Assembly: GCA_022846635.1 (NCBI GenBank)
Contig: AP025685.1
Location: forward strand, 3,472,001 to 3,536,000
Direction: 5' to 3'
Origin: Salmonella enterica subsp. enterica serovar Choleraesuis
GTDB taxonomy: Bacteria; Pseudomonadota; Gammaproteobacteria; Enterobacterales; Enterobacteriaceae
Length of the DNA stretch: 64,000 nucleotides
The number at the start of each line of letters is the position of its first letter. Position 1 is the first letter of the stretch. Made by a program: the position numbers and the translations under genes. Below the pieces are notes generated by a model. That model saw only the letters and a list, made by a program, of their open reading frames with translations. It searched no databases and was not told the origin of the DNA. Shown piece by piece: positions 22,226 to 34,240 of this stretch.

Positions 22226-22277
22226 TTCATTAACAGAACATCGCAATCCCTACACACTAAAGATAAAAGGCACCCTC

Positions 22278-23255
22278 ATGAAGACCTTAACCTTTGTTGA
22301 TTCACCTGTTATGTCGCAGCCAGATCGTCTGTGCGGTTTCTCTTTCAAAGAGTCAGCTCAGTCTCCACGCCTGCTAGAGCTACACTTCCCGACCGAGATT
22401 GTTGACGCCTTTTTACGCCAAATCGCCGACTGGCCGGTACAAGCACTGGAGTACAAATCCTTCCTGCGTTTTGAGGTCGCTCGTCTGCTGGACACTCTTT
22501 GTGAAGGCACTCTACGCCCAACGCTGCTCAACGTGCTCCTCGACAGAGGCTACGGGGCTTTTATTATCAAACCGGAGGGGCTTAATGACGTCAGCCAGGC
22601 CGATGACATGGTGAAATTCGCCACCGCCGTCGCCCACCTGACTGGACGCTCCAACTTCGATGCTATGAGCGGCCAGTACTATGCCCGTTTTGTGGTTAAA
22701 AATGTCGATAATTCAGACAGCTATCTGCGCCAGCCTCACCGCGTAATGGAACTGCATAATGATGGGACCTATGTTGATGAAGTCACAGACTATGTACTGA
22801 TGATGAAAATTGACGAGCAGAATATGGAAGGTGGCAATTCCCTGTTGCTGCATCTTGATGACTGGACAGAATGCGCTGAGTTCTACCAGCATCCGCTGGC
22901 CCGCCGCAAAATGCGCTGGACGGCGCCGCCGAGTAAAAATACCGCACGCGATGTCTGGCACCCGGTGTTCGATAGCGATAAGCAGGGCCGTCCGACCATG
23001 CGTTACATCGACCAGTTCGTACAGCCAAAAGATTTTGAAGAAGGCACCTGGCTTTATCAGTTAGGTGAGTCCCTGGAAAATTCTCCGGCAAAAATTTCAC
23101 TGCCGGTTCCGGTCGGTTCTTTCCTGCTGATTAATAACCTGTTCTGGCTTCATGGCCGCGATCGTTTTACCGCCCACCAGGATCTGCGCCGCGAACTGAT
23201 GCGCCAGCGCGGATATTTCAGCTACCCGCAAAGCGGCTATCTGCAAGGGCAGTAA
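22278..23255 (+). CDS. glaH: Glutarate 2-hydroxylase GlaH (CsiD)
   Basis: 325 residues from the ATG at 22278, exactly the E. coli length; the upstream open frame is ignored. It is an Fe(II)/2-oxoglutarate-dependent dioxygenase that converts glutarate to L-2-hydroxyglutarate in lysine/cadaverine degradation. Iron ligands are His160 and Asp162 ([10 protein letters not shown]) and His292 (FWLHGRDRF). Arg311, expected to bind 2-oxoglutarate, is present. The 130-160 block is nearly identical to E. coli. lhgO follows after 86 bp with a hairpin between. Confidence 0.97.
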   Translation: MKTLTFVDSPVMSQPDRLCGFSFKESAQSPRLLELHFPTEIVDAFLRQIADWPVQALEYKSFLRFEVARLLDTLCEGTLRPTLLNVLLDRGYGAFIIKPEGLNDVSQADDMVKFATAVAHLTGRSNFDAMSGQYYARFVVKNVDNSDSYLRQPHRVMELHNDGTYVDEVTDYVLMMKIDEQNMEGGNSLLLHLDDWTECAEFYQHPLARRKMRWTAPPSKNTARDVWHPVFDSDKQGRPTMRYIDQFVQPKDFEEGTWLYQLGESLENSPAKISLPVPVGSFLLINNLFWLHGRDRFTAHQDLRRELMRQRGYFSYPQSGYLQGQ

Positions 23256-23267
23256 TCTATCGACGTC

Positions 23268-23295
23268 ACGCCTGGCGCAGTGCGTCAGGCGTTTT
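23268..23295 (+). terminator. Hairpin between glaH and lhgO
   Basis: ACGCCTG, an 11-nt loop and CAGGCGT are followed by only three more T residues. It may be a weak intercistronic terminator or an mRNA-stabilising stem that lowers lhgO expression relative to glaH. Confidence 0.55.
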
Positions 23296-23341
23296 CTGCC
23301 GCCTTAGAGCGGCCGCTGGCATTTGCCAACAGGAGTAACAG

Positions 23342-24568
23342 ATGTACGACTTTATTATCGTCGGCGGCGGTATTGTGGGCATGTCCACCGCGATGCAACT
23401 CAGCGAAACCCGCCCGGATGCGAAAATCCTGGTACTGGATAAAGAGTCCGGCCCGGCGCAACATCAGACCGGCCACAACAGTGGCGTTATTCATGCCGGG
23501 GTTTATTACACTCCGGGCAGCCTGAAGGCTAAATTCTGCCTGGCCGGTAATATTGCTACTCGCGCCTTCTGCGATCGCCATCAAATTCCTTACCTACAAT
23601 GCGGCAAGCTTTTGGTGGCAACTTCCGAGCTGGAAATGCAACGGATGAAAGCGCTGTGGGAGCGCACCGCCGCCAACGGGCTAACCCGCTACTGGCTGAA
23701 CGACCAGGAGCTCAATGAGCGCGAGCCCAATATTCGCGGTATCGGCGGCATTTTTGTTCCCGATAGCGGCATTGTTAATTACCGTGCGGTCACCGAAAAG
23801 ATGGCCGAAATTATTCGCGAGCGCGGCGGCGAAATCCATTACAACACCGAGGTTCAGGGTATTGATGAGCGCCAGGATGCCATTACGGTGCAGACTAACC
23901 AGGGCGATTTCCGCGGCAACTTTATGGTGGCCTGCGCCGGGCTGATGGCCGACCGAATAGTGAAAATGCTGGGGCAAACGCCAGAGTTTATGATCTGCCC
24001 ATTCCGCGGCGAGTACTACCTGCTGAAAGCAGAGCACAATAATATCGTTAACCACCTGATTTACCCGATTCCAGACCCCTCTATGCCATTCCTCGGCGTC
24101 CATCTGACCCGAATGATCGACGGCAGCGTCACGGTTGGCCCTAACGCGGTCTTAGCGATGAAACGCGAAGGTTATCGTAAAACCGATATTTCACTGCGTG
24201 ATATGGCTGAGATGCTCGGTAACTCAGGTATCCGTCAGGTACTTAAAGACAACCTGCGCCCTGGCCTGGCTGAAATGAAAAACTCTCTCTTTAAGGGCTC
24301 GTACCTCAAAGCGGTACAAAAGTATTGTCCAAGCCTGGAACTGGACGACCTGACTCCTTATCCCGCAGGGGTTCGCGCCCAGGCGGTATCGCGCGAAGGT
24401 AAACTAGTGGATGACTTCCTGTTCGTGCACACCCCACGCTCTATTAACGTCTGCAACGCCCCTTCGCCAGCGGCTACCTCGGCCCTGCCTATCGGCGCAC
24501 ACATTGTAGGACTGGTAGAAGAACGGCTCGGCTCTCGGCAGCAGGAACCTACCAGAATGGCCGGATAA
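23342..24568 (+). CDS. lhgO: L-2-hydroxyglutarate dehydrogenase LhgO
   Basis: 408 residues (422 in E. coli, the difference lying at the C-terminus). An FAD-dependent DAO-family enzyme with the dinucleotide motif GGGIVGMS (8-15) and the conserved HQTGHNSGVIHAGVYY block near 43-58. It oxidises L-2-hydroxyglutarate made by GlaH to 2-oxoglutarate, passing electrons to the membrane quinone pool. AGGAG precedes the ATG. It completes the glutarate branch; gabDT are not in this cluster. Confidence 0.96.
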   Translation: MYDFIIVGGGIVGMSTAMQLSETRPDAKILVLDKESGPAQHQTGHNSGVIHAGVYYTPGSLKAKFCLAGNIATRAFCDRHQIPYLQCGKLLVATSELEMQRMKALWERTAANGLTRYWLNDQELNEREPNIRGIGGIFVPDSGIVNYRAVTEKMAEIIRERGGEIHYNTEVQGIDERQDAITVQTNQGDFRGNFMVACAGLMADRIVKMLGQTPEFMICPFRGEYYLLKAEHNNIVNHLIYPIPDPSMPFLGVHLTRMIDGSVTVGPNAVLAMKREGYRKTDISLRDMAEMLGNSGIRQVLKDNLRPGLAEMKNSLFKGSYLKAVQKYCPSLELDDLTPYPAGVRAQAVSREGKLVDDFLFVHTPRSINVCNAPSPAATSALPIGAHIVGLVEERLGSRQQEPTRMAG

Positions 24569-24570
24569 CA

Positions 24571-24586
24571 CTGTATATAATTACAG
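24571..24586 (+). promoter_or_regulatory. LexA (SOS) box upstream of polB
   Basis: CTGTATATAATTACAG is a perfect CTGT-N8-ACAG LexA operator. It overlaps the likely -35 region of a promoter whose -10 is a consensus TATAAT at 24605-24610. polB is SOS-induced in E. coli. Confidence 0.88.
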
Positions 24587-24639
24587 AAATAACCCCGCTG
24601 GCTGTATAATCAGGTTTTACATTCACGCGGGGAATATCA

Positions 24640-27000
24640 GTGGCGCAGACAACTCAAGGCTTTATCCTAACCCGCCACTGGCAGGACACCCCGCAGGGCA
24701 GTGAACTGAGGTTCTGGCTCGCCACCGATAACGGCCCGCTGGAGGCCATAACCGCACCGCAGGAAGCAGTCGCATTTGTTCCGGATGACCGCCAGGACGA
24801 AATACGCCAATTGCTCAAAGGGGAATCCGGCTGGCGGCTGGCGAGTCTGGCCCTGAAAGATTTTCATCGCCAGCCGGTTTGTGGCCTGTACTGCCGCCAG
24901 TATCGCCAGCTTCAGCGCCTTGAGAAACGCCTTCGCGAGGCCGCAATCCCGGTCTATGAAGCCGATATTCAACCGCCAGAGCGCTTTCTGATGGAGCGCT
25001 TTATCAACGCCCCGGTGTGGGTAAGCGGCGAAGGCCAGCAACAGCGCCTGCGCCAGGCCCAGCTCAAGCCCGCCCCTGATTATCGGCCGCCGCTAAAATG
25101 GGTATCGCTGGATATTGAAACCTCCCGTCACGGCGAACTCTCCTGCATCGGGCTGGAGGGTTGCGGCCAGCGAATTGTATTTATGCTGGGGCCGGAAAAT
25201 GGCGATGCCGAGGGGCTGGATTTCGAACTGGTTTATGCCAGCAGTCGCCCCCGGCTCCTGGAAATGCTTAATGAGTGGTTTGCCCGTTATGATCCGGATG
25301 TGCTTATTGGCTGGAACCTGATTCAGTTTGACCTCCGGGTACTGCAAAAACACGCCGAGCGCTACGGTGTGCCGCTACGCCTGGGTCGCAGGGCCACGCC
25401 GCTGGAATGGCGCGAGCACGGCTTCAAGCCTGGCGTGTTCTTTGCCCGGGCCGAAGGGCGGCTGATTATCGACGGTATCGAAGCGTTGAAGTCGGCTTTT
25501 TGGAACTTTTCCTCATTTGCTCTGGAAGCCGTCTCTCAGGAACTGCTTGGCGAGGGAAAATCGATTGATAATCCATGGCAGCGGATGGATGAGATTGAGC
25601 GCCGTTTCGCCCAGGATAAACCTGCACTGGCCACCTATAACCTCAAAGATTGCGAACTGGTTACCCGCATTTTTCAGCACACCGAGTTAATGCCGTTTTT
25701 GCTGGAGCGCGCTTCGGCTAACGGGCTGCCTGCCGATCGCCACGGTGGTTCGGTAGCATCGTTTTATCATCTCTATTTTCCCCGGATGCACCGCGCCGGT
25801 TTTGTCGCGCCCAATCTGGGGTCGGTTCCACCGCAAGCCAGCCCCGGCGGCTATGTGATGGATTCACAGCCCGGCCTGTATGACTCAGTGCTGGTACTGG
25901 ACTACAAGAGCCTGTACCCCTCAATAATCCGTACCTTTTTGATAGATCCGGTGGGTCTGGTTGAAGGGATGGCTCATCCGGATGAAGCGCATAGTACGGA
26001 AGGATTTCTTGAGGCCCATTTTTCACGATCTGTCCACTGCCTGCCCGCCATTGTCGAGCAGCTATGGGACGGGCGCGAGGAGGCAAAGCGCCAAAGCAAT
26101 AAGCCTCTATCCCAGGCACTTAAAATCCTAATGAACGCCTTTTACGGCGTCCTGGGCACCAGCGCCTGCCGGTTCTTCGACCCGCGCCTGGCATCATCGA
26201 TAACCATGCGCGGCCACGCCATTATCCGGCAAACCAAAACCCTTATTGAGGCCGAGGGATATGAGGTTATTTATGGAGATACCGACTCTTTGTTTGTCTG
26301 GCTGCGTAAACCACATAACCAGCAGCAGGCGGACGCGACCGGCGCGAATCTGGCAGCAAAAGTAAATGCGTGGTGGAAGCAACACCTTAAAGAGACTCAG
26401 GGGCTGGAGAGCGTGCTGGAACTGGAGTATGAAACTCACTTTAGCCGCTTTTTAATGCCGACCATTCGTGGGGCCGAACAGGGCAGTAAAAAACGCTATG
26501 CCGGACTTATTGTGCGGGATGGCGACGAACGGCTGGTGTTTAAAGGGCTTGAAACTGTACGTACCGACTGGACGCCCCTGGCGCAGCGCTTTCAGCAAGA
26601 GCTGTATAGCCGTATTTTCCATCAGCGCCCTTACCAGGATTATGTACGCGAAACAGTCGCCAGCCTATACGCCGGTGAGCTGGATGACCAACTGGTCTAT
26701 CGCAAAAGGCTGCGTCGTCCGCTGGAAGAGTATCAGCGCAATGTGCCGCCGCACGTTCGGGCGGCGCGTATCGCCGACGAACAAAACGTGCGTCTTGGCC
26801 GCCCGCGTCAGTATCAAAATCGCGGAGCTATCCGCTATATCTGGACGCTGAGCGGCCCGCAACCCTGTGATTATCAAGACTCTCCACCCGATTACGAACA
26901 CTACCTTACCCGGCAGTTACAGCCGATTGCTGACGGAATTCTCCCCTTTATCGAGGATGATTTTGCTACACTAATGACTGGGCAACTGGGATTATTTTGA
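24640..27000 (+). CDS. polB: DNA polymerase II
   Basis: 786 residues (783 in E. coli), GTG start as in E. coli. It is a family-B polymerase for translesion synthesis and replication restart. The proofreading Exo I motif SLDIETS has Asp158 and Glu160; Exo II is [10 protein letters not shown] and Exo [12 protein letters not shown]. Polymerase motifs are [10 protein letters not shown] (A), [13 protein letters not shown] (B) and YGDTDSLFV (C). An SOS box lies upstream. In E. coli it neighbours araD; here it follows lhgO. Confidence 0.98.
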   Translation: MAQTTQGFILTRHWQDTPQGSELRFWLATDNGPLEAITAPQEAVAFVPDDRQDEIRQLLKGESGWRLASLALKDFHRQPVCGLYCRQYRQLQRLEKRLREAAIPVYEADIQPPERFLMERFINAPVWVSGEGQQQRLRQAQLKPAPDYRPPLKWVSLDIETSRHGELSCIGLEGCGQRIVFMLGPENGDAEGLDFELVYASSRPRLLEMLNEWFARYDPDVLIGWNLIQFDLRVLQKHAERYGVPLRLGRRATPLEWREHGFKPGVFFARAEGRLIIDGIEALKSAFWNFSSFALEAVSQELLGEGKSIDNPWQRMDEIERRFAQDKPALATYNLKDCELVTRIFQHTELMPFLLERASANGLPADRHGGSVASFYHLYFPRMHRAGFVAPNLGSVPPQASPGGYVMDSQPGLYDSVLVLDYKSLYPSIIRTFLIDPVGLVEGMAHPDEAHSTEGFLEAHFSRSVHCLPAIVEQLWDGREEAKRQSNKPLSQALKILMNAFYGVLGTSACRFFDPRLASSITMRGHAIIRQTKTLIEAEGYEVIYGDTDSLFVWLRKPHNQQQADATGANLAAKVNAWWKQHLKETQGLESVLELEYETHFSRFLMPTIRGAEQGSKKRYAGLIVRDGDERLVFKGLETVRTDWTPLAQRFQQELYSRIFHQRPYQDYVRETVASLYAGELDDQLVYRKRLRRPLEEYQRNVPPHVRAARIADEQNVRLGRPRQYQNRGAIRYIWTLSGPQPCDYQDSPPDYEHYLTRQLQPIADGILPFIEDDFATLMTGQLGLF

Positions 27001-27122
27001 CAGGTGACGAACGCCCTGCCATCCAGTACCATAGCGCCCTTTCAAATTCCTTGTACTCAACGCAATGCGCCGCCCTCTTCGGACGGTAGCCATGCTATTG
27101 CCTTAAATCAGAGCCTAAAAAT

Positions 27123-30029
27123 ATGCCTTTTACACTTGGTCAACGTTGGATCAGCGACACGGAAAGCGAGCTGGGCCTGGGTACCGTCGTAGCAATGGAT
27201 GCTCGAATGGTTACTCTGTTGTTCCCGATTACCGGTGAAAACCGTCTTTACGCTCGCAACGACTCTCCGATTACCCGCGTCATGTTTAACCCGGGTGACG
27301 TCGTGACCAGCCACGATGGCTGGCAACTGAAGATCGAGGAAGTGCAGCAGGAAAATGGCCTGTTTGCTTATGTCGGCACCCGCCTGGATACCGAAGAGAC
27401 TGGCGTGATGCTGCGCGAAGTGCTGCTGGATAGCAAATTGGTATTCAGCAAACCGCAGGATCGCCTGTTCGCTGGCCAGATTGACCGAATGGATCGCTTT
27501 GCTCTGCGCTATCGCGCCCGTAAATATCAGAGTGAGCAATATCGCCAGCCGTGGAGCGGACTGCGCGGTATGCGAACCAACTTAATTCCGCATCAGCTTC
27601 ATATCGCCCACGATGTCGGTCGCCGCCACGCGCCGCGCGTATTGCTGGCAGATGAAGTAGGCCTGGGTAAAACCATTGAAGCAGGGATGATTTTGCATCA
27701 GCAGCTGCTCTCTGGCGCCGCCGAGCGGGTGCTTATCGTAGTGCCTGAAACACTGCAACATCAGTGGCTGGTAGAGATGTTACGCCGCTTTAACCTGCGC
27801 TTCGCCTTGTTCGATGATGAACGCTACAACGAAGCGCTGCATGACAGCAGCAACCCGTTTGATACCGAGCAGCTGATTATCTGTTCGCTAGACTTTGTAC
27901 GTCGCAGCAAGCAGCGTCTGGAACAGCTGTGCGATGCCCAGTGGGATTTGATGGTGGTCGATGAGGCCCATCACCTGGTGTGGAGCGAAGCCGCACCAAG
28001 CCGCGAGTATCTGGCGATTGAGCAGCTGGCTGAACATATTCCTGGGGTATTACTGCTGACCGCGACTCCAGAACAGCTGGGAATGGAGAGCCACTTTGCC
28101 CGCCTGCGTCTGCTGGATCCAAGCCGATTCCATGATTTTGAGCAGTTTGTTAGTGAGCAGCAAAATTACCGCCCGGTAGCCGATGCCGTCGCCCTGCTGC
28201 TGGCCGGTGAAACTCTCAAGCCCGATCAACTGACCGCCATCAGTGATCTTATCAGCGAGCAGGATGCCGAGCCGCTGCTGAAAGCCGCCAACGCCGGTGG
28301 CGATGACGCCAGCGATGCGCGTCAGGAGCTGATTAGCATGCTGATGGACAGGCACGGTACCAGCCGCGTTCTGTTCCGTAACACCCGTAACGGCGTGAAA
28401 GGTTTCCCACAGCGCGAGCTGCACACCATCAAACTTCCGCTGCCGCTACAGTATCAGACTGCGATTAAAGTTTCTGGCATTATGAGCGCCCGCAAATCAC
28501 CTGAAGCTCGCGCTCATGACATGCTCTACCCAGAGCAGATTTATCAGGAATTTGAAGGTGATAACGCAACCTGGTGGAACTTCGACCCGCGCGTTGAATG
28601 GCTGATGGGCTATCTGACCAGCCATCGCTCCCAGAAAGTTTTGGTTATCTGCGCTAAGGCGGCGACCGCACTGCAGCTGGAACAAGTCCTTCGCGAGCGC
28701 GAAGGTATTCGCGCTGCGGTATTCCATGAAGGGATGTCGATTATCGAACGCGACCGGGCTGCGGCCTGGTTCAGCGAGGAAGATACCGGCGCTCAGGTGC
28801 TGCTGTGCTCGGAAATCGGCTCCGAAGGCCGTAACTTCCAGTTCGCCAGCCAGCTGGTCATGTTCGACCTGCCATACAACCCGGACTTGCTGGAGCAACG
28901 TATCGGCCGTCTGGACCGTATCGGCCAGGCGCGCGATATCCAGATCCACGTTCCATACCTGGAGCAGACCGCTCAGTCGGTGCTGGTACGCTGGTATCAC
29001 GAAGGGCTGGATGCTTTCGAGCATACCTGCCCGACCGGCCGCACTATCTATGATCAGGTCAATGCTCAGCTTATTGACTATCTGGCAAGCCCGGATAAAA
29101 CCGAAGGTTTTGATGACCTTATCGCCCATTGCCGTGAGCAACATGACCTGCTGAAAGCGCAGCTGGAACAAGGCCGCGACCGCCTGCTGGAAATCCACTC
29201 CAACGGTGGAGAAAAAGCGGCTCAGCTGGCTGAGTCTATCGCGGAGCAAGACGACGATACTGACCTGGTTGGCTTTGCCATGAACCTGTTCGATATCGTG
29301 GGCGTTAATCAGGATGACCGTGGCGAGCACATGGTGGTTCTGACACCTTCCGACCATATGCTGGTGCCTGATTTCCCAGGCCTGCCGGAAGATGGCTGTA
29401 CTATCACCTTCCGTCGTGATGTGGCGCTGTCCCGCGAAGATGCTCAGTTCGTGACCTGGGAACATCCGCTTATTCGCAACGGTCTCGATCTGATCCTGTC
29501 CAGCGATACCGGTAGCAGCGCGCTGTCATTGTTAAAAAACAAAGCGCTGCCGGTAGGCACCATGCTGCTGGAGCTTATCTATGTGGTTGAGGCCAAAGCG
29601 CCAAAACAGCTGCAATTGACTCGCTTCCTGCCGCCAACACCGGTGCGTATGCTGCTGGACAAAAACGGCAACAATCTGGCAGCCCAGGTAGAGTTTGAAG
29701 GGTTTAACCGCCAGCTCAGCGCCGTCAATCGCCATACCGGCAGCAAGCTGGTCAATGCGGTTCAGCAGGATGTTCACGCTATCCTGCAACAAGGCGAAGA
29801 GAAAATTGCCGATGCGGCACAGGCGCTTATCTCTGCGGCGCGCAAAGAGGCTGATGATGTATTGTCAGCTGAGCTGGCGCGTCTTGAAGCGCTGCGAGCA
29901 GTGAATCCAAACATCCGCGACGACGAGCTGGAAGCTATTGAGCAAAATCGTCAACAGGTTCTGGACAGCCTTGGTGATGCGAGCTGGCGTCTCGACGCCC
30001 TGCGTCTTATCGTCGTCACCCACCAGTAA
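27123..30029 (+). CDS. rapA: RNA polymerase-associated ATPase RapA (HepA)
   Basis: 968 residues, exactly the E. coli length. It is a Swi2/Snf2-family ATPase that recycles stalled RNA polymerase. N-terminal Tudor-like domains (about 1-110) precede Walker [10 protein letters not shown] (177-185) and VVDEAHHL near 280. The helicase C domain has [14 protein letters not shown] and [11 protein letters not shown], followed by a long C-terminal region. It lies between polB and rluA as in E. coli. The 120 bp upstream presumably holds its promoter. Confidence 0.98.
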   Translation: MPFTLGQRWISDTESELGLGTVVAMDARMVTLLFPITGENRLYARNDSPITRVMFNPGDVVTSHDGWQLKIEEVQQENGLFAYVGTRLDTEETGVMLREVLLDSKLVFSKPQDRLFAGQIDRMDRFALRYRARKYQSEQYRQPWSGLRGMRTNLIPHQLHIAHDVGRRHAPRVLLADEVGLGKTIEAGMILHQQLLSGAAERVLIVVPETLQHQWLVEMLRRFNLRFALFDDERYNEALHDSSNPFDTEQLIICSLDFVRRSKQRLEQLCDAQWDLMVVDEAHHLVWSEAAPSREYLAIEQLAEHIPGVLLLTATPEQLGMESHFARLRLLDPSRFHDFEQFVSEQQNYRPVADAVALLLAGETLKPDQLTAISDLISEQDAEPLLKAANAGGDDASDARQELISMLMDRHGTSRVLFRNTRNGVKGFPQRELHTIKLPLPLQYQTAIKVSGIMSARKSPEARAHDMLYPEQIYQEFEGDNATWWNFDPRVEWLMGYLTSHRSQKVLVICAKAATALQLEQVLREREGIRAAVFHEGMSIIERDRAAAWFSEEDTGAQVLLCSEIGSEGRNFQFASQLVMFDLPYNPDLLEQRIGRLDRIGQARDIQIHVPYLEQTAQSVLVRWYHEGLDAFEHTCPTGRTIYDQVNAQLIDYLASPDKTEGFDDLIAHCREQHDLLKAQLEQGRDRLLEIHSNGGEKAAQLAESIAEQDDDTDLVGFAMNLFDIVGVNQDDRGEHMVVLTPSDHMLVPDFPGLPEDGCTITFRRDVALSREDAQFVTWEHPLIRNGLDLILSSDTGSSALSLLKNKALPVGTMLLELIYVVEAKAPKQLQLTRFLPPTPVRMLLDKNGNNLAAQVEFEGFNRQLSAVNRHTGSKLVNAVQQDVHAILQQGEEKIADAAQALISAARKEADDVLSAELARLEALRAVNPNIRDDELEAIEQNRQQVLDSLGDASWRLDALRLIVVTHQ

Positions 30030-30042
30030 CGGAGTAGCCGCC

Positions 30043-30699
30043 ATGATGGAATTTTATCAGCCGTCTCAGGATCCCTGGCTTGTCGTCCTTTATCAGGATG
30101 AGCACATCATGGTGGTCAATAAACCGTCCGGCCTGCTCTCAGTGCCGGGCCGTTTACCGGAGCATAACGATAGCGTAATGAGCCGGGTACAGCGCGATTA
30201 TCCCGGTGCTGAGTCGGTACATCGTTTGGATATGGCGACCAGTGGCGTGATTGTGGTCGCACTCACTAAAGCGGCTGAGCGCGAGCTAAAGCGCCAGTTT
30301 CGCGAGCGCGAGCCACAAAAGCAGTATGTCGCCCGAGTCTTTGGCCATCCGCAACCCGATGAGGGGCTTATCGACCTGCCGCTTATCTGCGACTGGCCTA
30401 ACCGTCCGAAACAGAAAGTCTGTTATGAAACAGGTAAAGCGGCTCAGACCGAGTATCAAATTCTGGAGTATGGTGCAGATAACACGGCTCGGGTAAGGTT
30501 GAAGCCGATAACCGGACGCTCCCATCAACTGCGGGTACATATGCAGTCTTTGGGTCATCCGATTCTGGGTGATAAGTTTTACGCTACGCCAGAAGCGCTG
30601 GCTATGGCACCACGACTGCTGTTGCACGCTGAGATGCTCACCATTACTCATCCGGCATTTGGCAATCGTATGACCTTTAAAGCGCCTGCGGATTTTTAA
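30043..30699 (+). CDS. rluA: Dual-specificity 23S rRNA/tRNA pseudouridine synthase RluA
   Basis: 218 residues from the first ATG of MMEFYQPSQDPW (219 in E. coli); the longer frame runs back into rapA. The catalytic aspartate is Asp63 in the HRLDMATSG motif. RluA modifies U746 of 23S rRNA and U32 of some tRNAs. Blocks NKPSGLLSVPGR and KPITGRSHQLRVHM are typical. It follows rapA by 13 nt and is probably co-transcribed, ending at a strong terminator. Confidence 0.97.
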   Translation: MMEFYQPSQDPWLVVLYQDEHIMVVNKPSGLLSVPGRLPEHNDSVMSRVQRDYPGAESVHRLDMATSGVIVVALTKAAERELKRQFREREPQKQYVARVFGHPQPDEGLIDLPLICDWPNRPKQKVCYETGKAAQTEYQILEYGADNTARVRLKPITGRSHQLRVHMQSLGHPILGDKFYATPEALAMAPRLLLHAEMLTITHPAFGNRMTFKAPADF

Positions 30700-30752
30700 T
30701 CCGGCTCTAAGCACTCCTCACGTCTCGATAATGTGGCGTGACAAAGATAACA

Positions 30753-30779
30753 AAAGGCCCGCAATGCGGGCCTTTTTTA
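30753..30779 (+). terminator. rluA terminator
   Basis: AAAGGCCCGC, a short loop and GCGGGCCTTTTTT lie between convergent rluA and djlA. A-rich and T-rich flanks suggest it works in both directions. Confidence 0.88.
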
Positions 30780-30814
30780 TGGCGTTCAGGAAGCAAATGC
30801 GGGAAGCGTGGCGG

Positions 30815-31645
30815 TTACTTAAAGCCCTTATGGGTTTTAATCATCTCGTAGGCCTGCTGAATTTCCTGTGCTTTTTGCTTGGCAAGCTCCATCATTTCCG
30901 GCGGTAACCCTTTGGCCACCAGTTTATCCGGATGGTGCTCACTCATTAGTTTACGGTAGGCGCGTTTAATAGTGGTCGGCTCATCGTCAGGTTTAACCCC
31001 CAGCACATTGCAAGCATCTTCCAGAGTTGGCCCCTGAGAAGCGTTTGGCTGCCAGCCGCCGTGCCCCTGTTGGCTCTGGCCCTGGTGCTGATACCCACCG
31101 CCGAACTGAGCACCGCCCTGCATCATGCGCATAAACATCTCAAGCTGGATTCTGGACACACCCAGCTCATCACCAATGACGTACAGCACTTCACGCTCTT
31201 TCGGATGCAGTTCGCCATCAAGAAAGGCTGCCTGAATCTGAATCTCGAGAAACATACGAATAAGATCTGACCGCCCAAGACAAATAGCACGCAGCTGGCG
31301 AAGTTTTTCCCGCAGCGGATACTGATTCTCTTTGCCGGTACGAAATGCCTGCTGGGCCGCATTACGCGCCTCGCCATGCAGCTGCATCCTATCCATTAAT
31401 ACCGAGGCCAGATGAATATCGGCTTCGGTCACACGCCCTTTTGACTTGGTCACATGACCCAGAACCTCAAAAGTGGTGCTAAAAAAAATGGCCTGGCGCT
31501 GCTGCTGGTTTGCAAACCATCCGCTGCGACGCATCCGCGCGCGGTCGAACATGTGGCCAATAATTAACCCCAGAACCACGCCCCAAAAACCGCCGCCCAT
31601 CATTAAGGCCATTGCGACACCGATCACTTTACCCAAATACTGCAT
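30815..31645 (-). CDS. djlA: Membrane-anchored DnaJ-like co-chaperone DjlA
   Basis: 276 residues (271 in E. coli). A single N-terminal glycine-rich transmembrane segment (about 5-30) is followed by a TerB-like domain (about 50-190). A Gly/Gln-rich linker ([16 protein letters not shown]) leads to a C-terminal J domain with the HPD motif in [10 protein letters not shown]. DjlA stimulates DnaK and can activate the Rcs envelope-stress system when overproduced. It is divergent from lptD, as in E. coli. Confidence 0.96.
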   Translation of the reverse strand: MQYLGKVIGVAMALMMGGGFWGVVLGLIIGHMFDRARMRRSGWFANQQQRQAIFFSTTFEVLGHVTKSKGRVTEADIHLASVLMDRMQLHGEARNAAQQAFRTGKENQYPLREKLRQLRAICLGRSDLIRMFLEIQIQAAFLDGELHPKEREVLYVIGDELGVSRIQLEMFMRMMQGGAQFGGGYQHQGQSQQGHGGWQPNASQGPTLEDACNVLGVKPDDEPTTIKRAYRKLMSEHHPDKLVAKGLPPEMMELAKQKAQEIQQAYEMIKTHKGFK

Positions 31646-31830
31646 ATACTCCCCAAATCGAAATGCCCTAGACTGAAAATTGCTTTATCATACCCGTCAT
31701 TATTGACGGTGCCTAACATACCAAATACGAAAACGGATTCGATTAAGACTGGCGCTGTATTAATGAGTAAGTTAGTCTCTGAGCGTTTGCCGGCGAGAAG
31801 CCCTTGATGACGGAACAACGAAAAAAACGT

Positions 31831-34188
31831 ATGAAAAAACGTATTCCCACCTTGCTGGCCACTTTGATTGGTTCAGCTATCTACAGCCAACAGGGTATTG
31901 CGGCAGATTTAGCTTCGCAATGTCTGCTTGGCGTACCTAGCTACGATCGCCCTCTGGTCAACGGCGACGCTAATCAGCAGCCAATTACCATTAATGCTAA
32001 CGATGCCAAAGGCGATTATCCGGACAATGCCGTGTTTACCGGCGATGTTGATATTCGTCAGGGTAACAGCCGTATGCTGGCCGATGAGGTTCAGGTGCAT
32101 CAGAAGATGCTACCAAACCAACAGGATCCGGTGCGTACCGTCGATGCTCTTGGCAACGTACACTATGACGATAATCAGGTCATCCTCAAAGGGCCAAAAG
32201 CCTGGTCAAACCTGAATACTAAAGATACCAACGTCTGGAAAGGCGACTATCAGATGGTGGGGCGTCAGGGACGCGGTACTGCGGATCTCATGAAGCAGCG
32301 CGCCCAGAACCGCTATACCATTCTCGATAACGGTACCTTCACCTCCTGTCTGCCGGGTCAGAACACCTGGAGTGTGGTAGGTAGTGAGATAATTCAGGAC
32401 CGCGAGGAAGAAGTTGCCGAGATTTGGAACGCCCGCTTTAAGCTCGGGCCGGTGCCTATTTTCTATACGCCTTATCTGCAGTTGCCTATCGGTAGCAAAC
32501 GTCGTTCTGGCTTCCTGATGCCTAACGCCAAGTTCGGTTCCAAAAACGGCTTTGAATTCACCCTGCCGTATTATTGGAACATCGCTCCTAACATGGATGC
32601 CACCATTACTCCGCACTACATGGAGAAACGGGGCAACATTATGTGGGAGAACGAATTCCGCTATCTGACCCGCGCCGGTGCCGGCATCATGGAGCTGGAT
32701 TATCTGGGCTCCGATAAACGCTACAGTGAAGATCATCCAGGCGAAAGTCGTAGCAACCGCTGGTTATTCTACTGGCAGCATCACGGCGTGCTGGATAAGG
32801 TGTGGCGCTTTAACGTTGACTACACCAAGGTCAGCGACCGTCACTTCCTGAACGATTTCGATACCGAATACGGCGACAGTACCGATGGCTACGCCACCCA
32901 GAAATTCAGCGTAGGCTATGCGGTTAAAGACTTCGACGCCACCCTGTCGGCCAAACAGTTCCAGGTTCTGAGCGACGTTAGCCATGCCAACTCTTATAAG
33001 GCATTGCCACAGCTCGACGTTAACTATTACTACAACGATCTGGGGCCGTTTGATACTCATATCTACGCTCAGGCCGTTCGCTTCGATAACGTCAACGACA
33101 GCCTGCCTGAAGCGACTCGTTTGCACATTGAGCCGACAATCAATCTGCCGGTATCAAACAACTGGGCCAGCCTGAATACCGAAGTGAAAATGCTGGCGAC
33201 CCACTACCAGCAGGATAACCTCGATCGCTACAGCAAATATAATGCCCGGGCGGCGGCTAAGCTGGATGACAACGTCAACCGTACCATTCCGCAGTTCAAA
33301 ATGGACGGCAAGCTAGTCTTCGAACGCGATATGGACTGGTCGGAGGGTTATACCCAGACTCTTGAACCGCGGATGCAGTACTTGTACCGCCCGTATCGCG
33401 ATCAGAGCAATATCAATGCTTACGACTCATCCTTCCTGCAGTCGGACTACAGCGGCCTGTTCCGCGACCGTAGCTACGGCGGTCTTGACCGTATCTCCTC
33501 TGCGAACCAGCTGACTTCCGGCCTGACTACTCGCGTATTCGATGACGAGTCTGTTGAACGTTTCAACGCCTCTATCGGTCAGGTTTATTACTTCTCCCGT
33601 TCCCGTACCGGCGATGACAACATCCAGTGGGAGAAAAATAAAGACACGGGCTCCATGCTATGGGCTGGGGATACCTACTGGCGTCTGACCGATCGCTGGG
33701 GCCTGCGCGGTGGTCTGGAATACGATGCCCGTATGGATAACATCGCAACCGGCAGTTCGACCCTTGAATACCGTCGCGATGACGACCGCGTGCTACAGCT
33801 GAATTACCGCTACGCCAGCCCTGAGTATATTCGTGCGACCATGCCAAGTTATTACTCCACGGCCGAACAGTATCGTCACGGTATTAACCAGGTCGGTATG
33901 ACCGGCAGCTGGCCAATCGCCGATCGCTGGTCCGTAGTTGGCGCTTATTACTATGATACTACCGTCAGCAAACCTGCTGAGCAGATGCTGGGCGTCCAGT
34001 ACAACTCCTGCTGCTACGCGATTCGTCTCGGTTACGAACGTAAAGTTAACGGCTGGAAATACGAGAAAGGCGAGTACGATCATTCCATCGGCATCAACTT
34101 TGAGCTGCGTGGCCTGACTCCGAACTATGGCCTGGGTACTTCAGAGATGTTGCGTTCAGGGATTATCCCGTATCAAAGCTCTCTATAA
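31831..34188 (+). CDS. lptD: LPS-assembly outer-membrane protein LptD
   Basis: 785 residues from MKKRIPTLL (784 in E. coli); nine upstream codons are ignored. The signal peptide probably ends after GIA (about residue 24). A periplasmic jellyroll (N-terminal 200 residues, with [20 protein letters not shown]) precedes a C-terminal 26-strand beta-barrel. The four disulfide-forming cysteines are visible: Cys31, the Cys of FTSCLPG, and the CC pair in [11 protein letters not shown]. With LptE it inserts LPS into the outer leaflet. surA, which helps fold it, follows after 52 bp. Confidence 0.98.
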   Translation: MKKRIPTLLATLIGSAIYSQQGIAADLASQCLLGVPSYDRPLVNGDANQQPITINANDAKGDYPDNAVFTGDVDIRQGNSRMLADEVQVHQKMLPNQQDPVRTVDALGNVHYDDNQVILKGPKAWSNLNTKDTNVWKGDYQMVGRQGRGTADLMKQRAQNRYTILDNGTFTSCLPGQNTWSVVGSEIIQDREEEVAEIWNARFKLGPVPIFYTPYLQLPIGSKRRSGFLMPNAKFGSKNGFEFTLPYYWNIAPNMDATITPHYMEKRGNIMWENEFRYLTRAGAGIMELDYLGSDKRYSEDHPGESRSNRWLFYWQHHGVLDKVWRFNVDYTKVSDRHFLNDFDTEYGDSTDGYATQKFSVGYAVKDFDATLSAKQFQVLSDVSHANSYKALPQLDVNYYYNDLGPFDTHIYAQAVRFDNVNDSLPEATRLHIEPTINLPVSNNWASLNTEVKMLATHYQQDNLDRYSKYNARAAAKLDDNVNRTIPQFKMDGKLVFERDMDWSEGYTQTLEPRMQYLYRPYRDQSNINAYDSSFLQSDYSGLFRDRSYGGLDRISSANQLTSGLTTRVFDDESVERFNASIGQVYYFSRSRTGDDNIQWEKNKDTGSMLWAGDTYWRLTDRWGLRGGLEYDARMDNIATGSSTLEYRRDDDRVLQLNYRYASPEYIRATMPSYYSTAEQYRHGINQVGMTGSWPIADRWSVVGAYYYDTTVSKPAEQMLGVQYNSCCYAIRLGYERKVNGWKYEKGEYDHSIGINFELRGLTPNYGLGTSEMLRSGIIPYQSSL

Positions 34189-34240
34189 CTGACGTTTAAT
34201 GAGTCCGCATTGCGGCCTAATAAGTAGAAATGGATAAAGT

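Noticed and set aside
28497..29465. 322-codon minus-strand frame inside rapA
   Set aside because: Antisense shadow; the rapA reading is full length and family-matched.
31646..31830. Sigma-E promoter for lptD
   Set aside because: Expected from E. coli, but no convincing GGAACTT-type -35 could be picked out by eye.
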